64,000 bases of DNA. Source: Nostoc sp. B(2019) (lineage in GTDB: Bacteria > Cyanobacteriota > Cyanobacteriia > Cyanobacteriales > Nostocaceae). Location of the stretch: positions 124,001 to 188,000 of the forward strand of contig NZ_WVID01000012.1 in the NCBI RefSeq assembly GCF_010091925.1. Reading direction: 5' to 3'. Below the pieces are notes generated by a model. It saw only the letters and a program-made list of their open reading frames with translations. It was not told the origin of the DNA and did not search any database. Positions 1 through 8,393 of the stretch are shown piece by piece. Made by a program: the position numbers and the translations under genes. Within the stretch, counting starts at the first letter, position 1. The number at the start of each line of letters is the position of its first letter.

Positions 1-240
1 ACTGGGATTGGAATTCCACCGGAGGCTCTACCACACTTGTTTGACCGCTTTTACCGGGTAGATCCGGCGCGTACTCATAAAACTGAGAATACAGCTACAC
101 AAAGCGCTACTGGTTCAGGATTGGGATTAGCGATCGCTCAAGCTATTGTCGAACATCATCAAGGCCAGATTCAAGTTGAAAGCACACTTGGTAAAGGCAC
201 AACATTCATCGTCACTTTACCAATAACTCTTGAGTCTTAA
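1..240 (+). CDS. Sensor histidine kinase, C-terminal fragment (5' end outside window)
   Basis: The reading frame is open from the first base, so the gene begins upstream of the window. The visible 79 residues are the end of a HATPase_c domain: a G1 box (TGIGIP), an F-box region (LFDRFYRVD), a G2 box (GSGLGLAIA) and the terminal strand [11 protein letters not shown]. This is the ATP-binding half of a two-component kinase that would phosphorylate its own histidine. Sensor and dimerisation parts are not visible, so the signal and partner regulator cannot be named. No response regulator follows immediately. Confidence 0.93.
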   Translation, partial: TGIGIPPEALPHLFDRFYRVDPARTHKTENTATQSATGSGLGLAIAQAIVEHHQGQIQVESTLGKGTTFIVTLPITLES

Positions 241-466
241 ATTTTTAATTAAATAATTGTTTCCTGTGATAGATGCAGACGTTTAGCTTTAGATATTAAT
301 TTATATTGCAAAGGTTGAGAAATTGAGTCACGAATTTAGCTTTTAAAAGTTTGATATCGCTACTACTATGACTTGCTTTAGTAAGTAGTTATTTCAACTG
401 CGAGTTTAATTTGACAAAATTTTTTTCAGCTATGACGCATTTATAAAAGTATTTCGGAGGGTTTAG

Positions 467-949
467 ATGCCACCAGTTCCCATAGAAGAAAAAGATACGG
501 CTTTTTTAGAAAAGGTTAAGGCTAAGAGTGGTTTGGCAGATCTTTACGATGCTAGAGATTTAACCGAATTAGTATTCCGGGTAATGCGCGACTTGATGAC
601 TACCGAAGCTGCCGACCGGGTTGAAGAGGAACTGCACAAACCAGCCGAAATCACCGATGATAAATCGCTGCAAATGGAAATTGCAGATTTATGGCACGAT
701 ACAAATCCGATTGTGGGATTCCTGAGCCGAGTACGTCCACCTTGGCAAGGCCCTGGTATCTTTAAAATTGATAGCGATCGCTTTTTATTTCGGGTGGCAA
801 ATGAAGGTGGAATGCCACCAAATGTAGACCGCGAACAAGTGGTTAAAGCTGTATTTTCTGCTACTAAAGACGAATTATCTTCAGAACGAATTCAAGAAAT
901 TGCTAGCTGGTTGCCTGATAAAGTTCGTCAACTCTGGGAAGAAGCTTAA
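467..949 (+). CDS. DUF2267 domain-containing protein
   Basis: A 160-residue soluble acidic protein preceded by a good ribosome binding site (GGAGGG, 6-7 bases before ATG). The middle contains the helical DUF2267 pattern, with VFRVMRDLMTTEAADRVEEEL near residues 36-56 and a second similar unit near the C-terminus (VVKAVFSATKDELSSERIQEIASWLP). The family is common in cyanobacteria and has no firmly established biochemical function. It stands alone, 226 bases after the kinase fragment. Family assignment is from pattern recognition. Confidence 0.75.
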   Translation: MPPVPIEEKDTAFLEKVKAKSGLADLYDARDLTELVFRVMRDLMTTEAADRVEEELHKPAEITDDKSLQMEIADLWHDTNPIVGFLSRVRPPWQGPGIFKIDSDRFLFRVANEGGMPPNVDREQVVKAVFSATKDELSSERIQEIASWLPDKVRQLWEEA

Positions 950-1249
950 TAAAGTTTAAAGTTAGGAGTTAGGAAATATTTCTTAACTCTTAACTATAAC
1001 TATTGATTTATTTACCTGTTGCTTACGGCTTACAAATATATTTAAAATCCATATTTTTTCATCTCTATAGTAAGAGGTAAAAATTTTATTTATTTGTTAA
1101 TTTAAAATTACTAATTATTTTAGATTTATTAAGTAACAATAAAATCTGAATACAGCAGGCAAAGCTAAATGGGTTTTTCTGCCTAATTCTAACTGCTGTT
1201 AAGTGTAGCAGCGTAAATCGAGTTTAACTATTTTTCCCAGGAGTTAAAA
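950..1249. other. AT-rich intergenic stretch
   Basis: About 300 bases without a gene. It starts with short repeated TTAGGAGTTAGG/TTAACTCTTAAC words. At 1152-1199 it has a stem of ACAGCAG with CTGCTGT around a U-rich loop, just upstream of the next gene. No promoter could be assigned with confidence. Confidence 0.4.
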
Positions 1250-1930
1250 ATGAATGAAGATTATCTAAAGTTACGCAAATCGGCTGAGTTACTTGGCGCT
1301 ATTTGTGGGGGATTACTAATTAGCTTGCCAGCAATTCCTCAAGCAGCAGTAGCACAGCAACCTACCCCCAGAGTCAACCCCTGCCCAAGAATTTTCTACG
1401 AAGAACCACATAACAGTCGGGTTGTAGTGCCACAGGGATGCCCTCCGAATGCTTTCACCCAACAACGCGAAGCACAAGGAGTGACTTCTAGTCAAGGAAT
1501 CCCAAGCCAACAGGTTCCGAGTACGATACAACCACCAGCGCCCGAACAAGGAATCCCAAGTCCACAGGTTCCGAGTACGATACAACCACCAGCGCCCGAA
1601 CAACAACAAGCCCCCAGCACTACGATCGCACTAGCCAATGGTAGAGTTAATGTCAGATTAGTAAATGACACTGCGGCTAATGTAACTTACCAAGTAATAG
1701 GCGATACAGCACCGCGATCGCTAGAAGGTAAGTCAGATGTGATGCTACAAGGTCTAAGTGCGCCAGTAACAGTAACATTTCAACGGGAAGATGGCGGGCT
1801 ACTCAGAGCAACTCCACAGCCTTCTTCGGAGCCAGGAATGCTAGAACTTAGGCTAAACGAGGCAACTGACGTAGGTAAGGCTACAAGTACGATGCGGATT
1901 CAGCAAACTGGTTCAGTGTTGTTGAATTAG
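1250..1930 (+). CDS. Secreted Pro/Gln-rich protein with tandem 18-residue repeat
   Basis: 226 residues with an N-terminal signal peptide: a hydrophobic stretch at about residues 14-33 ending AVA, with likely cleavage before QQ. Start is ATG with GGAG eight bases upstream. Residues about 82-117 are two copies of an 18-residue unit (GIPSQQVPSTIQPPAPEQ and a near copy), a disordered Pro/Gln linker. The C-terminal 100 residues look like a compact beta domain (VNVRLVNDTAANVTYQVIG). I do not recognise a named family; it is probably a periplasmic or cell-surface protein. It converges on the TPR gene and shares a strong hairpin with it. Confidence 0.75.
   Translation: MNEDYLKLRKSAELLGAICGGLLISLPAIPQAAVAQQPTPRVNPCPRIFYEEPHNSRVVVPQGCPPNAFTQQREAQGVTSSQGIPSQQVPSTIQPPAPEQGIPSPQVPSTIQPPAPEQQQAPSTTIALANGRVNVRLVNDTAANVTYQVIGDTAPRSLEGKSDVMLQGLSAPVTVTFQREDGGLLRATPQPSSEPGMLELRLNEATDVGKATSTMRIQQTGSVLLN
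1493..1600 (+). repeat. 54-bp tandem duplication inside CDS 1250-1930
   Basis: Two adjacent 54-bp units, 1493-1546 and 1547-1600, differ at only two positions (gccaac versus gtccac). The period is a multiple of three, so the copy adds 18 residues without a frame change. The near identity indicates a recent event. Confidence 0.95.
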
Positions 1931-1955
1931 TTAAACAAACAACAAGATTCCCGAC

Positions 1956-1988
1956 AGATTCCCGACTTTTCTAAAAAGTCGGGAATCT
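1956..1988. terminator. Bidirectional hairpin between convergent genes
   Basis: A perfect 15-bp inverted repeat, AGATTCCCGACTTTT and AAAAGTCGGGAATCT, with a 3-base loop CTA. It lies between the stop of the secreted protein gene and the stop of the TPR gene. The T-run and A-run within the stem arms make it plausible as a terminator in both directions. Confidence 0.8.
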
Positions 1989-2005
1989 AAAGCTCTTAAA
2001 TCACC

Positions 2006-3124
2006 TTAACGCTTCTGAATTTTAGTCAGCTTATCCAGCAAAAATACTTCTCGCTTACTGTCTTCTAAATTTCGCGCCAGTGTAATTGCCCTCTCGTAAA
2101 AATTGCGGGCGGTTGGGTAATTACCCATTTGCTCGTATAACTGAGCATAAGACTCAAACGATGTCAATTCTTCCTGTTGACTTTGCAATTCGTTAGCAAG
2201 TACTAGGCGCTGTTCTAGCAAGTCAAAGGCACGCTCATAGCGTCCTACAGCACCGTGAGCTGTAACTAAACCATCAATTGATCGTAATTGATTAGTGCGA
2301 TCGCTCTTAGTTTTTGCTATCCGCATTGCTGCCCCATAAGTGCCAATCGTATCCTGATAATTTCCAGATGCTAAGTAGGCATCACCCAAATTATTCAAGG
2401 TATTAGCTTCACCAATAGCATCACCAGTTTGACGGCGGAAAATTAAAGCATTTTCATACAGTTTAATCGCCTTGTTATAATCTCCCAATCTGGCAGTTAC
2501 TAAACCCAAATTACTCAGAGATAGTCCTTCTCCTTCAGTATTTTTGACATCATGAGCAATTGAAAGTGCTTCCTCAACAGTTTTGCCAGCAGCAGCAAAC
2601 TCCCCTTGTTGCAGTAAATATGTAGCGATATTATTCAGCACAAAAATTTGAGATTGAAAGTCTTTTGTATCACGAGCGATCGCTAATCCTCGTCGTAAAG
2701 CATCATCCGCTTCTTTGAAACTACCTAGCTGGACATAAGCCTTAGCAAGCAAATTATAAGTTAGACCTTGTGCTTTCAGGTCGCCAATTGAGTGATATAT
2801 TTCCCGTGCTCGCAAGCAAGATGCAATTGTTTTATCAGCATATCCTGAAGCGTATTGTTGTTCAGCGATACGTAGCAAGCTATCTGCTTCATCTCTCGAT
2901 TGTCGCCCAACCGAACTATTTAAGGGGCGGTGGAGTTGTTGCGTAATATCAACTGCACCCGCTGCTATGGGACTAAGCAAGAAAGTAAACAGTAAATAAA
3001 AGGTGAAAAACTTGATGTCAACCTGGCGTAAGGCATGGGTGACAGCCAAAATCCATAAACCACAGCGTCGGGTTGACTTGAAATCCAAAATGGTCTGCCC
3101 TGAGAATATATGCCGTTGTTTCAT
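2006..3124 (-). CDS. Membrane-anchored or exported TPR protein
   Basis: 372 residues. An N-terminal hydrophobic segment (about residues 38-58, FFTFYLLFTFLLSPIAAGAV) suggests a signal peptide or anchor; the 35 residues before it are untypical and the true start may be further inside. From about residue 80 to the end there are seven to eight TPR units with ~40-residue spacing (for example GLTYNLLAKAYVQLGSFKEA, TLNNLGDAYLASGNYQDT), the LGN/Pins-like subtype. Such arrays are protein-protein scaffolds. No enzymatic or CHAT domain is fused. Partner unknown. Confidence 0.85.
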   Translation of the reverse strand: MKQRHIFSGQTILDFKSTRRCGLWILAVTHALRQVDIKFFTFYLLFTFLLSPIAAGAVDITQQLHRPLNSSVGRQSRDEADSLLRIAEQQYASGYADKTIASCLRAREIYHSIGDLKAQGLTYNLLAKAYVQLGSFKEADDALRRGLAIARDTKDFQSQIFVLNNIATYLLQQGEFAAAGKTVEEALSIAHDVKNTEGEGLSLSNLGLVTARLGDYNKAIKLYENALIFRRQTGDAIGEANTLNNLGDAYLASGNYQDTIGTYGAAMRIAKTKSDRTNQLRSIDGLVTAHGAVGRYERAFDLLEQRLVLANELQSQQEELTSFESYAQLYEQMGNYPTARNFYERAITLARNLEDSKREVFLLDKLTKIQKR

Positions 3125-3222
3125 AAAACTTACCCCTGAAATTTCGGGTTTAAGTAGAAGGTCTAAGAAGAAGTTTTAAGTGTTTAAATTGAAGACAATC
3201 AATATACGCGTTTGTACGTAAA

Positions 3223-3852
3223 TTAAGATTTACCTAAATCTTCGCCAAAGTAAATAGCGCGGATATCTACAGGTAATTTGTCTTCTAGCATACGATAGCC
3301 TTCTTGGAGAAAATTGGCTACTTCAATAGGGGCGATCGCTTCTCCTTCGGCTTGCAGATAAGCAGCGATTCTAGTTTCGCTCCAGTGGAAAGTCTGAGCC
3401 ATCAACACAATTAATCGCAAAACTGGTTTTAGTTGGTCTAGTGCCTGTTCTACATAGCACCATAGTGGCGGAGAAGTCGCCTGGAGAGAATAATGAATTG
3501 CTTCTGTGGGTGGTAGTTTAATCTCGTTAATACAGAAAGCTGTCATATTGATCAACCAATTTTGCATGGTTAAGGCTTCTTCGCCTGATTCAGCGCTGGT
3601 TAAATTTAGTCCACCGAGTTCGTAGTAGATATGACGCCAAGTCAGAGCAAACAGATAATCTGCTTGCACAGGCGATCGCGCCGAATGCCGAATCAAGGTG
3701 TACACTATCGGACTATAACGGCAAAAAATCACTGTAAAGTACTTTCCTGCCTCTGGATAGCGCTGAAACAGGGTCAGCAATTCATGGTCACTGTGATGAA
3801 ACAGCGACTTAACTAGTGGGTGATTAGCTTCAGGAAAATGAGGAATTTGCAC
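3223..3852 (-). CDS. Sigma-70-like protein (divergent)
   Basis: 209 residues. Residues about 22-80 resemble sigma region 2 (DHELLTLFQRYPEAGKYF, then a long helix rich in aromatics with RHIYYEL). Residues about 135-195 resemble region 4 (LKPVLRLIVLMAQTFHWSETRIAAYL with a following recognition-like helix). By analogy it would bind core RNA polymerase or regulate something that does. The promoter-recognition residues are not obviously conserved, so this may be an ECF-type sigma factor or a non-DNA-binding relative. It is transcribed divergently from the glyoxalase-like gene, 198 bases apart. Confidence 0.6.
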   Translation of the reverse strand: MQIPHFPEANHPLVKSLFHHSDHELLTLFQRYPEAGKYFTVIFCRYSPIVYTLIRHSARSPVQADYLFALTWRHIYYELGGLNLTSAESGEEALTMQNWLINMTAFCINEIKLPPTEAIHYSLQATSPPLWCYVEQALDQLKPVLRLIVLMAQTFHWSETRIAAYLQAEGEAIAPIEVANFLQEGYRMLEDKLPVDIRAIYFGEDLGKS

Positions 3853-4050
3853 AAGCCTTTCGGTTGATAGTTGTTAAAATATCTTTGAGACTTATCATCT
3901 GGTAGTTAAACGCATAATATCTTGGTGTTGCTCAGTTTGTAGCTGAGACTCACATTAGTTGAGTATTGATAAACTAAAAACAAAGACTTAACTTTAGTCT
4001 TAATCGACAATCATAAAAAGCGAATCCCTTATACAATCCTTGATTTGTTC

Positions 4051-4647
4051 ATGGTTATAGCAGTTAGTGTGATATCGTTCCTGTTCAATCCTGTTACTTT
4101 AGGCTCTTTTTTGCCTTCTCTGCCCTTGGATAGCCTGTTTTCCACCCAAGGCATTATGGTAATACTGCTGGCGGCGTATGCAGGCGCCATGTGGATGTTT
4201 CTCACTAGCGCTCCAAAAGTACACACCATTATGGTGTCGGATTTGGAGATTGCACGACAACTGTATGAAGGTCTGCTAGATTTGCCAGCAGCCGATGTGC
4301 CTTTGCACTACTATTACAACTACGAACAAACTCTAGGCGCAACTGGGATTGATCCACTTTATATGTCCACAAGTCCCACCATGTCAGGCAGAATGATGAA
4401 TAATGCCAACGATGGGCTATGGTATCAACTAAAGAAAAACATCCAGCTACACGTTATTACTGGTGCTAGTTTAGGCAGCAAAAATCAACAACGCCACGTT
4501 TGTTTTGACCGTGACTGCCTGGAAATGATTTTAATGCGAGTTGAAACACGCGGCTTGAAGTTCAAGATTCGTAACCAGAAGCCCCTGAATTTTTTGGTTA
4601 AGGATTATGAAGGGCGCGTTATTGAACTGGCTGAAGTTGCAAATTAG
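4051..4647 (+). CDS. Glyoxalase-like domain protein with N-terminal membrane segments
   Basis: About 198 residues from ATG 4051; a TTG two codons upstream is less likely. Two hydrophobic segments (residues about 3-22 and 33-53) precede a soluble part that begins KVHTIMVSDLEIARQLYEGLL, the typical opening strand-helix of the VOC/glyoxalase fold, and ends with a second module (FLVKDYEGRVIELAEV). Metal ligands are not clear, so enzymatic activity is uncertain. The gene stands alone, divergent from the sigma-like gene and followed by repeat hairpins. Confidence 0.65.
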   Translation: MVIAVSVISFLFNPVTLGSFLPSLPLDSLFSTQGIMVILLAAYAGAMWMFLTSAPKVHTIMVSDLEIARQLYEGLLDLPAADVPLHYYYNYEQTLGATGIDPLYMSTSPTMSGRMMNNANDGLWYQLKKNIQLHVITGASLGSKNQQRHVCFDRDCLEMILMRVETRGLKFKIRNQKPLNFLVKDYEGRVIELAEVAN

Positions 4648-4664
4648 TTATTAGTCATTAAAAG

Positions 4665-4698
4665 TAGGGTGCATTAAGCAAAGCCTTAACGCACCCTA
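4665..4698. repeat. Dispersed palindromic repeat (TAGGGTGC type)
   Basis: TAGGGTGC and GCACCCTA flank a 18-base centre containing TTAAGCAAAGCCTTAA. It matches my memory of a repeat type scattered in Nostoc intergenic DNA. It sits after the glyoxalase-like gene and could also act as a terminator. Confidence 0.7.
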
Positions 4699-4750
4699 TA
4701 TCTTTGTTTGTTCTACTGGCGTGACAAGCCTTAAATGTTGCAAAAAAATT

Positions 4751-4784
4751 GTAGGTTGGGTTGACCAACGCGAAACCCAACATA
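4751..4784. repeat. Dispersed palindromic repeat (TTGGGTT...AACCCAA type)
   Basis: GTAGGTTGGGTT, a short loop with CCAACGCG, then AAACCCAACA. The same stem sequence recurs at 10612-10645, which supports a repeat family. It lies 45 bases past the stop of lysS on the minus strand and may contribute to its termination. Confidence 0.7.
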
Positions 4785-4828
4785 GATAAACGCACTATTT
4801 TAGCTATGTCACGCTACTACTTATTGCC

Positions 4829-6514
4829 TCAACTCAATTGTTCAAATTTAAATTTCCCTTTAATCAACTTGTTAAAGTATTGACCTTTAGACGGTGCATT
4901 GTCTAAGTCTTCCTTGACACTAGGAGGTACTTTGAAATACTCGTAAACACTTCCACTATCAAATTCAATAGTTAGTGTTTGAGTTTTTGGAACATAGCTA
5001 AATTGCTTAATAACGCTGCCTTCAGGCTTGAGTAAAGGGAAGGCGATCGCATCCCGAATACTGGCACAATCAGTTAATAACATTACTAACCGATCAATCC
5101 CAATACCTAAACCACCAGTAGGTGGCATTCCATACTCAAGGGCAGTCAGAAAATCCTCATCTACGCCCTGCGCTTCTAAATCACCAGCGGCTTTTCTCTG
5201 GGCTTGTGCTTCTAAGCGTTCTCTTTGGTCGATGGGATCGGTAAGTTCTGAGAAGCTGTTAGCAGTCTCGCGCCCTACTATAAATAGCTCAAATCGCTCC
5301 ACCAAACCAAGCTTAGAGCGGTGAGGCTTTGCTAAAGGCGAAATTTCTACAGGATAGTCAATTACAAAGGTAGGTTGAATTAAATTGGCTTCTACCTTTT
5401 GCTCAAAGGCTTCATTTAAGAGTTTGCCAATCGATTGCACATCTTCTATAGCTTCAAGTCCAGCATTTTTACTTGCTACTTTAGCTTCTTCCAAAGTTTG
5501 GAAAGAATTAAAATCTAAGCCCGTAATTTCTTTAACTAAATCGTGCATTGTTACCCGACGCCAAGGTGGTGTCAAATCTATAGGTTCCCCTTGGTAGGTA
5601 ATTTGCAGTGTTCCGAGTACTTCTTGAGCGACAGTAGTAATAATCCCCTCTGTCAACGCCATCATATCGTTGTAGTCAGCGTAGGCTTGGTAAACTTCAA
5701 TCGTTGTAAATTCGGGATTGTGACGAGTCGAAATTCCTTCGTTGCGGAAAATCCGCCCCAATTCAAACACCTTTTCAAAACCACCTACAATCAACCGCTT
5801 GAGATGGAGTTCTGTGGCAATTCGCAGATACAACTCCATTTCTAAGGTGTTGTGATAAGTGGTGAATGGACGTGCATCTGCACCCCCAGCTTCACTTTGC
5901 AAAACTGGCGTTTCAATTTCTAGAAAATCCCGCTGTTCTAAATAACGGCGAATACCGGCAGTAATTTGGGCACGACGGCGGAAAGTTTGCCGCACTTCCG
6001 GGTTAACAATCAAGTCAACGTAACGCTGACGGTAGCGCTTGGCAACATCTGTCAACCCATGCCACTTGTCGGGTAGGGGCAAAAGGGATTTCGTGAGGAT
6101 AGTGTATTGTTTGACATAGACAGATAACTCGCCCTTTTCAGTCCGTTTGATAGTACCTTTTGCTCCCAGGATGTCGCCGGCATCTGTGAGTTGTTTCAAA
6201 TGATTAAAAGCATCGGCATCAATATCTGTCATGCCTTCTTGGATGCGATTTTTCTCTAGATAAAGCTGAATTGTGCCAGTTTCATCTTGCAAGGTGAAGA
6301 AAGCTAGTTTACCAAAAACGCGACGCGCCATAATGCGCCCAGCAATGGCAACTTCTAAATCAACTTCTTCACCATTGGGTAAATCGGCAAATTGTTCTTG
6401 CAATTGCGCTGCATGATGGGTAGATTCCCAACGATAGGCGTAGGGATTGGTTCCTAGCTGCTTAAGCTGGTCTACTTTTTCCAGCCTGGCGGCACGGATA
6501 TCTTCTTCCGACAT
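4829..6514 (-). CDS. lysS: Lysyl-tRNA synthetase (class II) with C-terminal KTSC domain
   Basis: 561 residues. It charges tRNA-Lys with lysine. An N-terminal OB-fold anticodon-binding domain (about residues 55-160, [21 protein letters not shown]) is followed by the class II catalytic core with motif 2 ([20 protein letters not shown]) and motif 3 ([16 protein letters not shown]). The last ~65 residues (from [17 protein letters not shown]) form a KTSC domain, an appendage known on some bacterial LysRS proteins, so the protein is longer than the usual ~500 residues. Start ATG 6514. No operon partner. Confidence 0.97.
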   Translation of the reverse strand: MSEEDIRAARLEKVDQLKQLGTNPYAYRWESTHHAAQLQEQFADLPNGEEVDLEVAIAGRIMARRVFGKLAFFTLQDETGTIQLYLEKNRIQEGMTDIDADAFNHLKQLTDAGDILGAKGTIKRTEKGELSVYVKQYTILTKSLLPLPDKWHGLTDVAKRYRQRYVDLIVNPEVRQTFRRRAQITAGIRRYLEQRDFLEIETPVLQSEAGGADARPFTTYHNTLEMELYLRIATELHLKRLIVGGFEKVFELGRIFRNEGISTRHNPEFTTIEVYQAYADYNDMMALTEGIITTVAQEVLGTLQITYQGEPIDLTPPWRRVTMHDLVKEITGLDFNSFQTLEEAKVASKNAGLEAIEDVQSIGKLLNEAFEQKVEANLIQPTFVIDYPVEISPLAKPHRSKLGLVERFELFIVGRETANSFSELTDPIDQRERLEAQAQRKAAGDLEAQGVDEDFLTALEYGMPPTGGLGIGIDRLVMLLTDCASIRDAIAFPLLKPEGSVIKQFSYVPKTQTLTIEFDSGSVYEYFKVPPSVKEDLDNAPSKGQYFNKLIKGKFKFEQLS

Positions 6515-6767
6515 AGTAACGAACTAAATAGGGCAAGATTAATTATAGATGCTGCAAAAGTTGGCAGTAAGAGATATTTACGCTTTGCAGGCTACTTCCA
6601 GAATGCCATTAATTCAAGTTAACCGCTTAATTCTCAGCTTACTGATAAATTCATGCACCATTAGCGCACTTGACACTTGTCTACAAACCAACTTGTAAAC
6701 ATTTAAATAGATTCAGGTGTATAAAAGCCTAAATGTGATCTTATCTACATGAAAAGATTTCCAACCT

Positions 6768-7196
6768 TTATTTTTGCCCTACTTGTAGCGAATATTGAGA
6801 GAAGATTGCTTTCATCTTCAAGTTAGTAAATTGCACGATCGCATTTACAAGGTCTTGCTGGTTTAGTTGCAACTCCAGTGTTTCTAAAGCTTGATAGATA
6901 TTATTCCCAGAGCGCAGTTTTTGAGCAAGTTGAGCACGTTGAGAAGAGTTTAAGACTGCATTAATTTCCCTGTTCCTACGTTGACGCACAGCCTGGAGTT
7001 GTTGGCGTTGTTGCGGAGTCAGGTTAATCTCAGTAATTGAGGTGGAGTATTTTACAGGGTTAGCAGCTTGGGCAAAAATAGCACCAGAATTAGCATAGAG
7101 TTGAACTGGCGCAGCCAAAGTAATTCTAGGCAAGAAGAGGACAATGCTAAGAATAGTAGATAAGACAAATAGCCATTTTGTCAAGAGAATTGCCAT
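6768..7196 (-). CDS. Small exported protein, Spy/CpxP-like helical pattern
   Basis: 142 residues. A signal peptide (hydrophobic residues about 7-28, ending LAAP) precedes a charged helical region with LTPQQRQQLQAVRQRRNREI, reminiscent of the LTxxQ motif of Spy/CpxP periplasmic chaperones, followed by a second helix pair. The cyanobacterial homologues I recall are annotated only as hypothetical. It lies downstream of the M48 protease gene on the same strand, about 90 bases from it, so co-transcription and a shared envelope-quality role are possible but inferred. Confidence 0.65.
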   Translation of the reverse strand: MAILLTKWLFVLSTILSIVLFLPRITLAAPVQLYANSGAIFAQAANPVKYSTSITEINLTPQQRQQLQAVRQRRNREINAVLNSSQRAQLAQKLRSGNNIYQALETLELQLNQQDLVNAIVQFTNLKMKAIFSQYSLQVGQK

Positions 7197-7286
7197 GTTG
7201 CTAAATTGTTAAATTAAATTCCAGTTTGGTATGGTACTTAGACCCAGCCTTAAAGTACCATACCAAAATTTACTCAGCATTCAAGC

Positions 7287-8249
7287 TCACTCTGACCTTT
7301 TCATTCTCTCAATTTCTTGTTGTAATTCTTCAATTTGACGGCGCAAAGTTTCAGCTTCATTTTTCAGATTTTCTGCGGCAACATCTACTGCTCCCGAAGC
7401 AGGCGATCGCTGATAATTTCCTCGGCGAATTTGTTGATATTCTTCTGATACTGCCCATTGCCGTAAATAGTGCAAGCGTTCCACAGCAAAAGGATGGCTC
7501 AGCATCGTTCCTTGCACGCCACTATACATTAAGAATTTATACACTTGATTCAGTCCATCTTCATCCAATGCTTGATAACTTTCTGACTGGCGAATAAACT
7601 CCTGTAAACTGCATTCATGGGCATATTTGATACTACCGCCAGAGACTTTCATCATTGAAGACATCACTGGGTTCAAGTCATCCATCACTAACAGCGCAGC
7701 GCGATCTGAAGATAACTCGGCTTTCCGCCGCCATTCAAAAAAAGCATAAATCAACCCTTGACTCAGGAAATTTCCTATGCCAAAGGTTAATTCACCCAAG
7801 GCAGATGCAGCACTCATCGCCCACATCGCCATTTGAATTAAAATAGTATGACCACATTTAATATGCCCCAGTTCATGGGCTAGCACCACCCGAATCTCGG
7901 CTTCGTCTAGTAAGTCTAGTATCCCTGTATTTATGACTATGTAAGGATTCTCTTGCCCCAACGCATAGCTATTTGCTTGGGGATTTTGTGAGACAAACAG
8001 TGTAGGCTCTGGATAAATGTCCAAATCCCGCACACATTCCCGAAACATCTGGTAAATAGTGGAATATTGGCGCGGCCCGACTTGGATGGTGTTACCCATT
8101 AGATAGACTAACTGAGGGCGTTCGTAGACAAATTCCACAAATTTACGAGCGATTAAATCAAATCCTGGTAAATTTCGTAAAGCTTGCTCGGCTTGGCGAT
8201 CCAGTGGATGCCTGAAGGCTTCGCTGGAAATTCCTGTGTAAGTTGGCAT
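7287..8249 (-). CDS. M48 family metalloprotease
   Basis: 320 residues. The zinc-binding motif HELGH is at residues 125-129 (VVLAHELGHIKCGHT) and the third ligand Glu is in RRKAELSSDRAA near residue 178. Two hydrophobic stretches (about 137-152 and 155-172) between them suggest membrane association. The C-terminal ~30 residues are a coiled coil (NLKNEAETLRRQIEELQQEI). M48 proteins of this kind degrade or survey membrane or envelope proteins. The start ATG is supported by the family-typical N-terminus MPTYTGISSEAF. Confidence 0.92.
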   Translation of the reverse strand: MPTYTGISSEAFRHPLDRQAEQALRNLPGFDLIARKFVEFVYERPQLVYLMGNTIQVGPRQYSTIYQMFRECVRDLDIYPEPTLFVSQNPQANSYALGQENPYIVINTGILDLLDEAEIRVVLAHELGHIKCGHTILIQMAMWAMSAASALGELTFGIGNFLSQGLIYAFFEWRRKAELSSDRAALLVMDDLNPVMSSMMKVSGGSIKYAHECSLQEFIRQSESYQALDEDGLNQVYKFLMYSGVQGTMLSHPFAVERLHYLRQWAVSEEYQQIRRGNYQRSPASGAVDVAAENLKNEAETLRRQIEELQQEIERMKRSE

Positions 8250-8264
8250 AATTCAGGGGGATTG

Positions 8265-8338
8265 GTGATTGGTCAAGGGTCATTGGTCATTCGTATTTAC
8301 AAAGGACAAATGACAAGGGACAAATGACTAATGACAAG
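8265..8338. repeat. Heptamer-type short tandem repeat tract
   Basis: Degenerate copies of GGTCATT, GACAAAT and GACTAAT in tandem between the protease gene and the helicase-like gene. These short tandemly repeated repetitive (STRR) heptamers are known from heterocystous cyanobacteria. Confidence 0.85.
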
Positions 8339-8393
8339 ATAATAGAAATGGGGCTTTGTAAGTAAAAATCACTTTGTATGGGATTAAAAGCGT

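Noticed and set aside
1316-1609. 97-codon minus-strand frame with repeated LFGRWWLYRTRNL
   Set aside because: It is the reverse reading of the 54-bp tandem repeat within the secreted protein gene, which has a signal peptide and an RBS.
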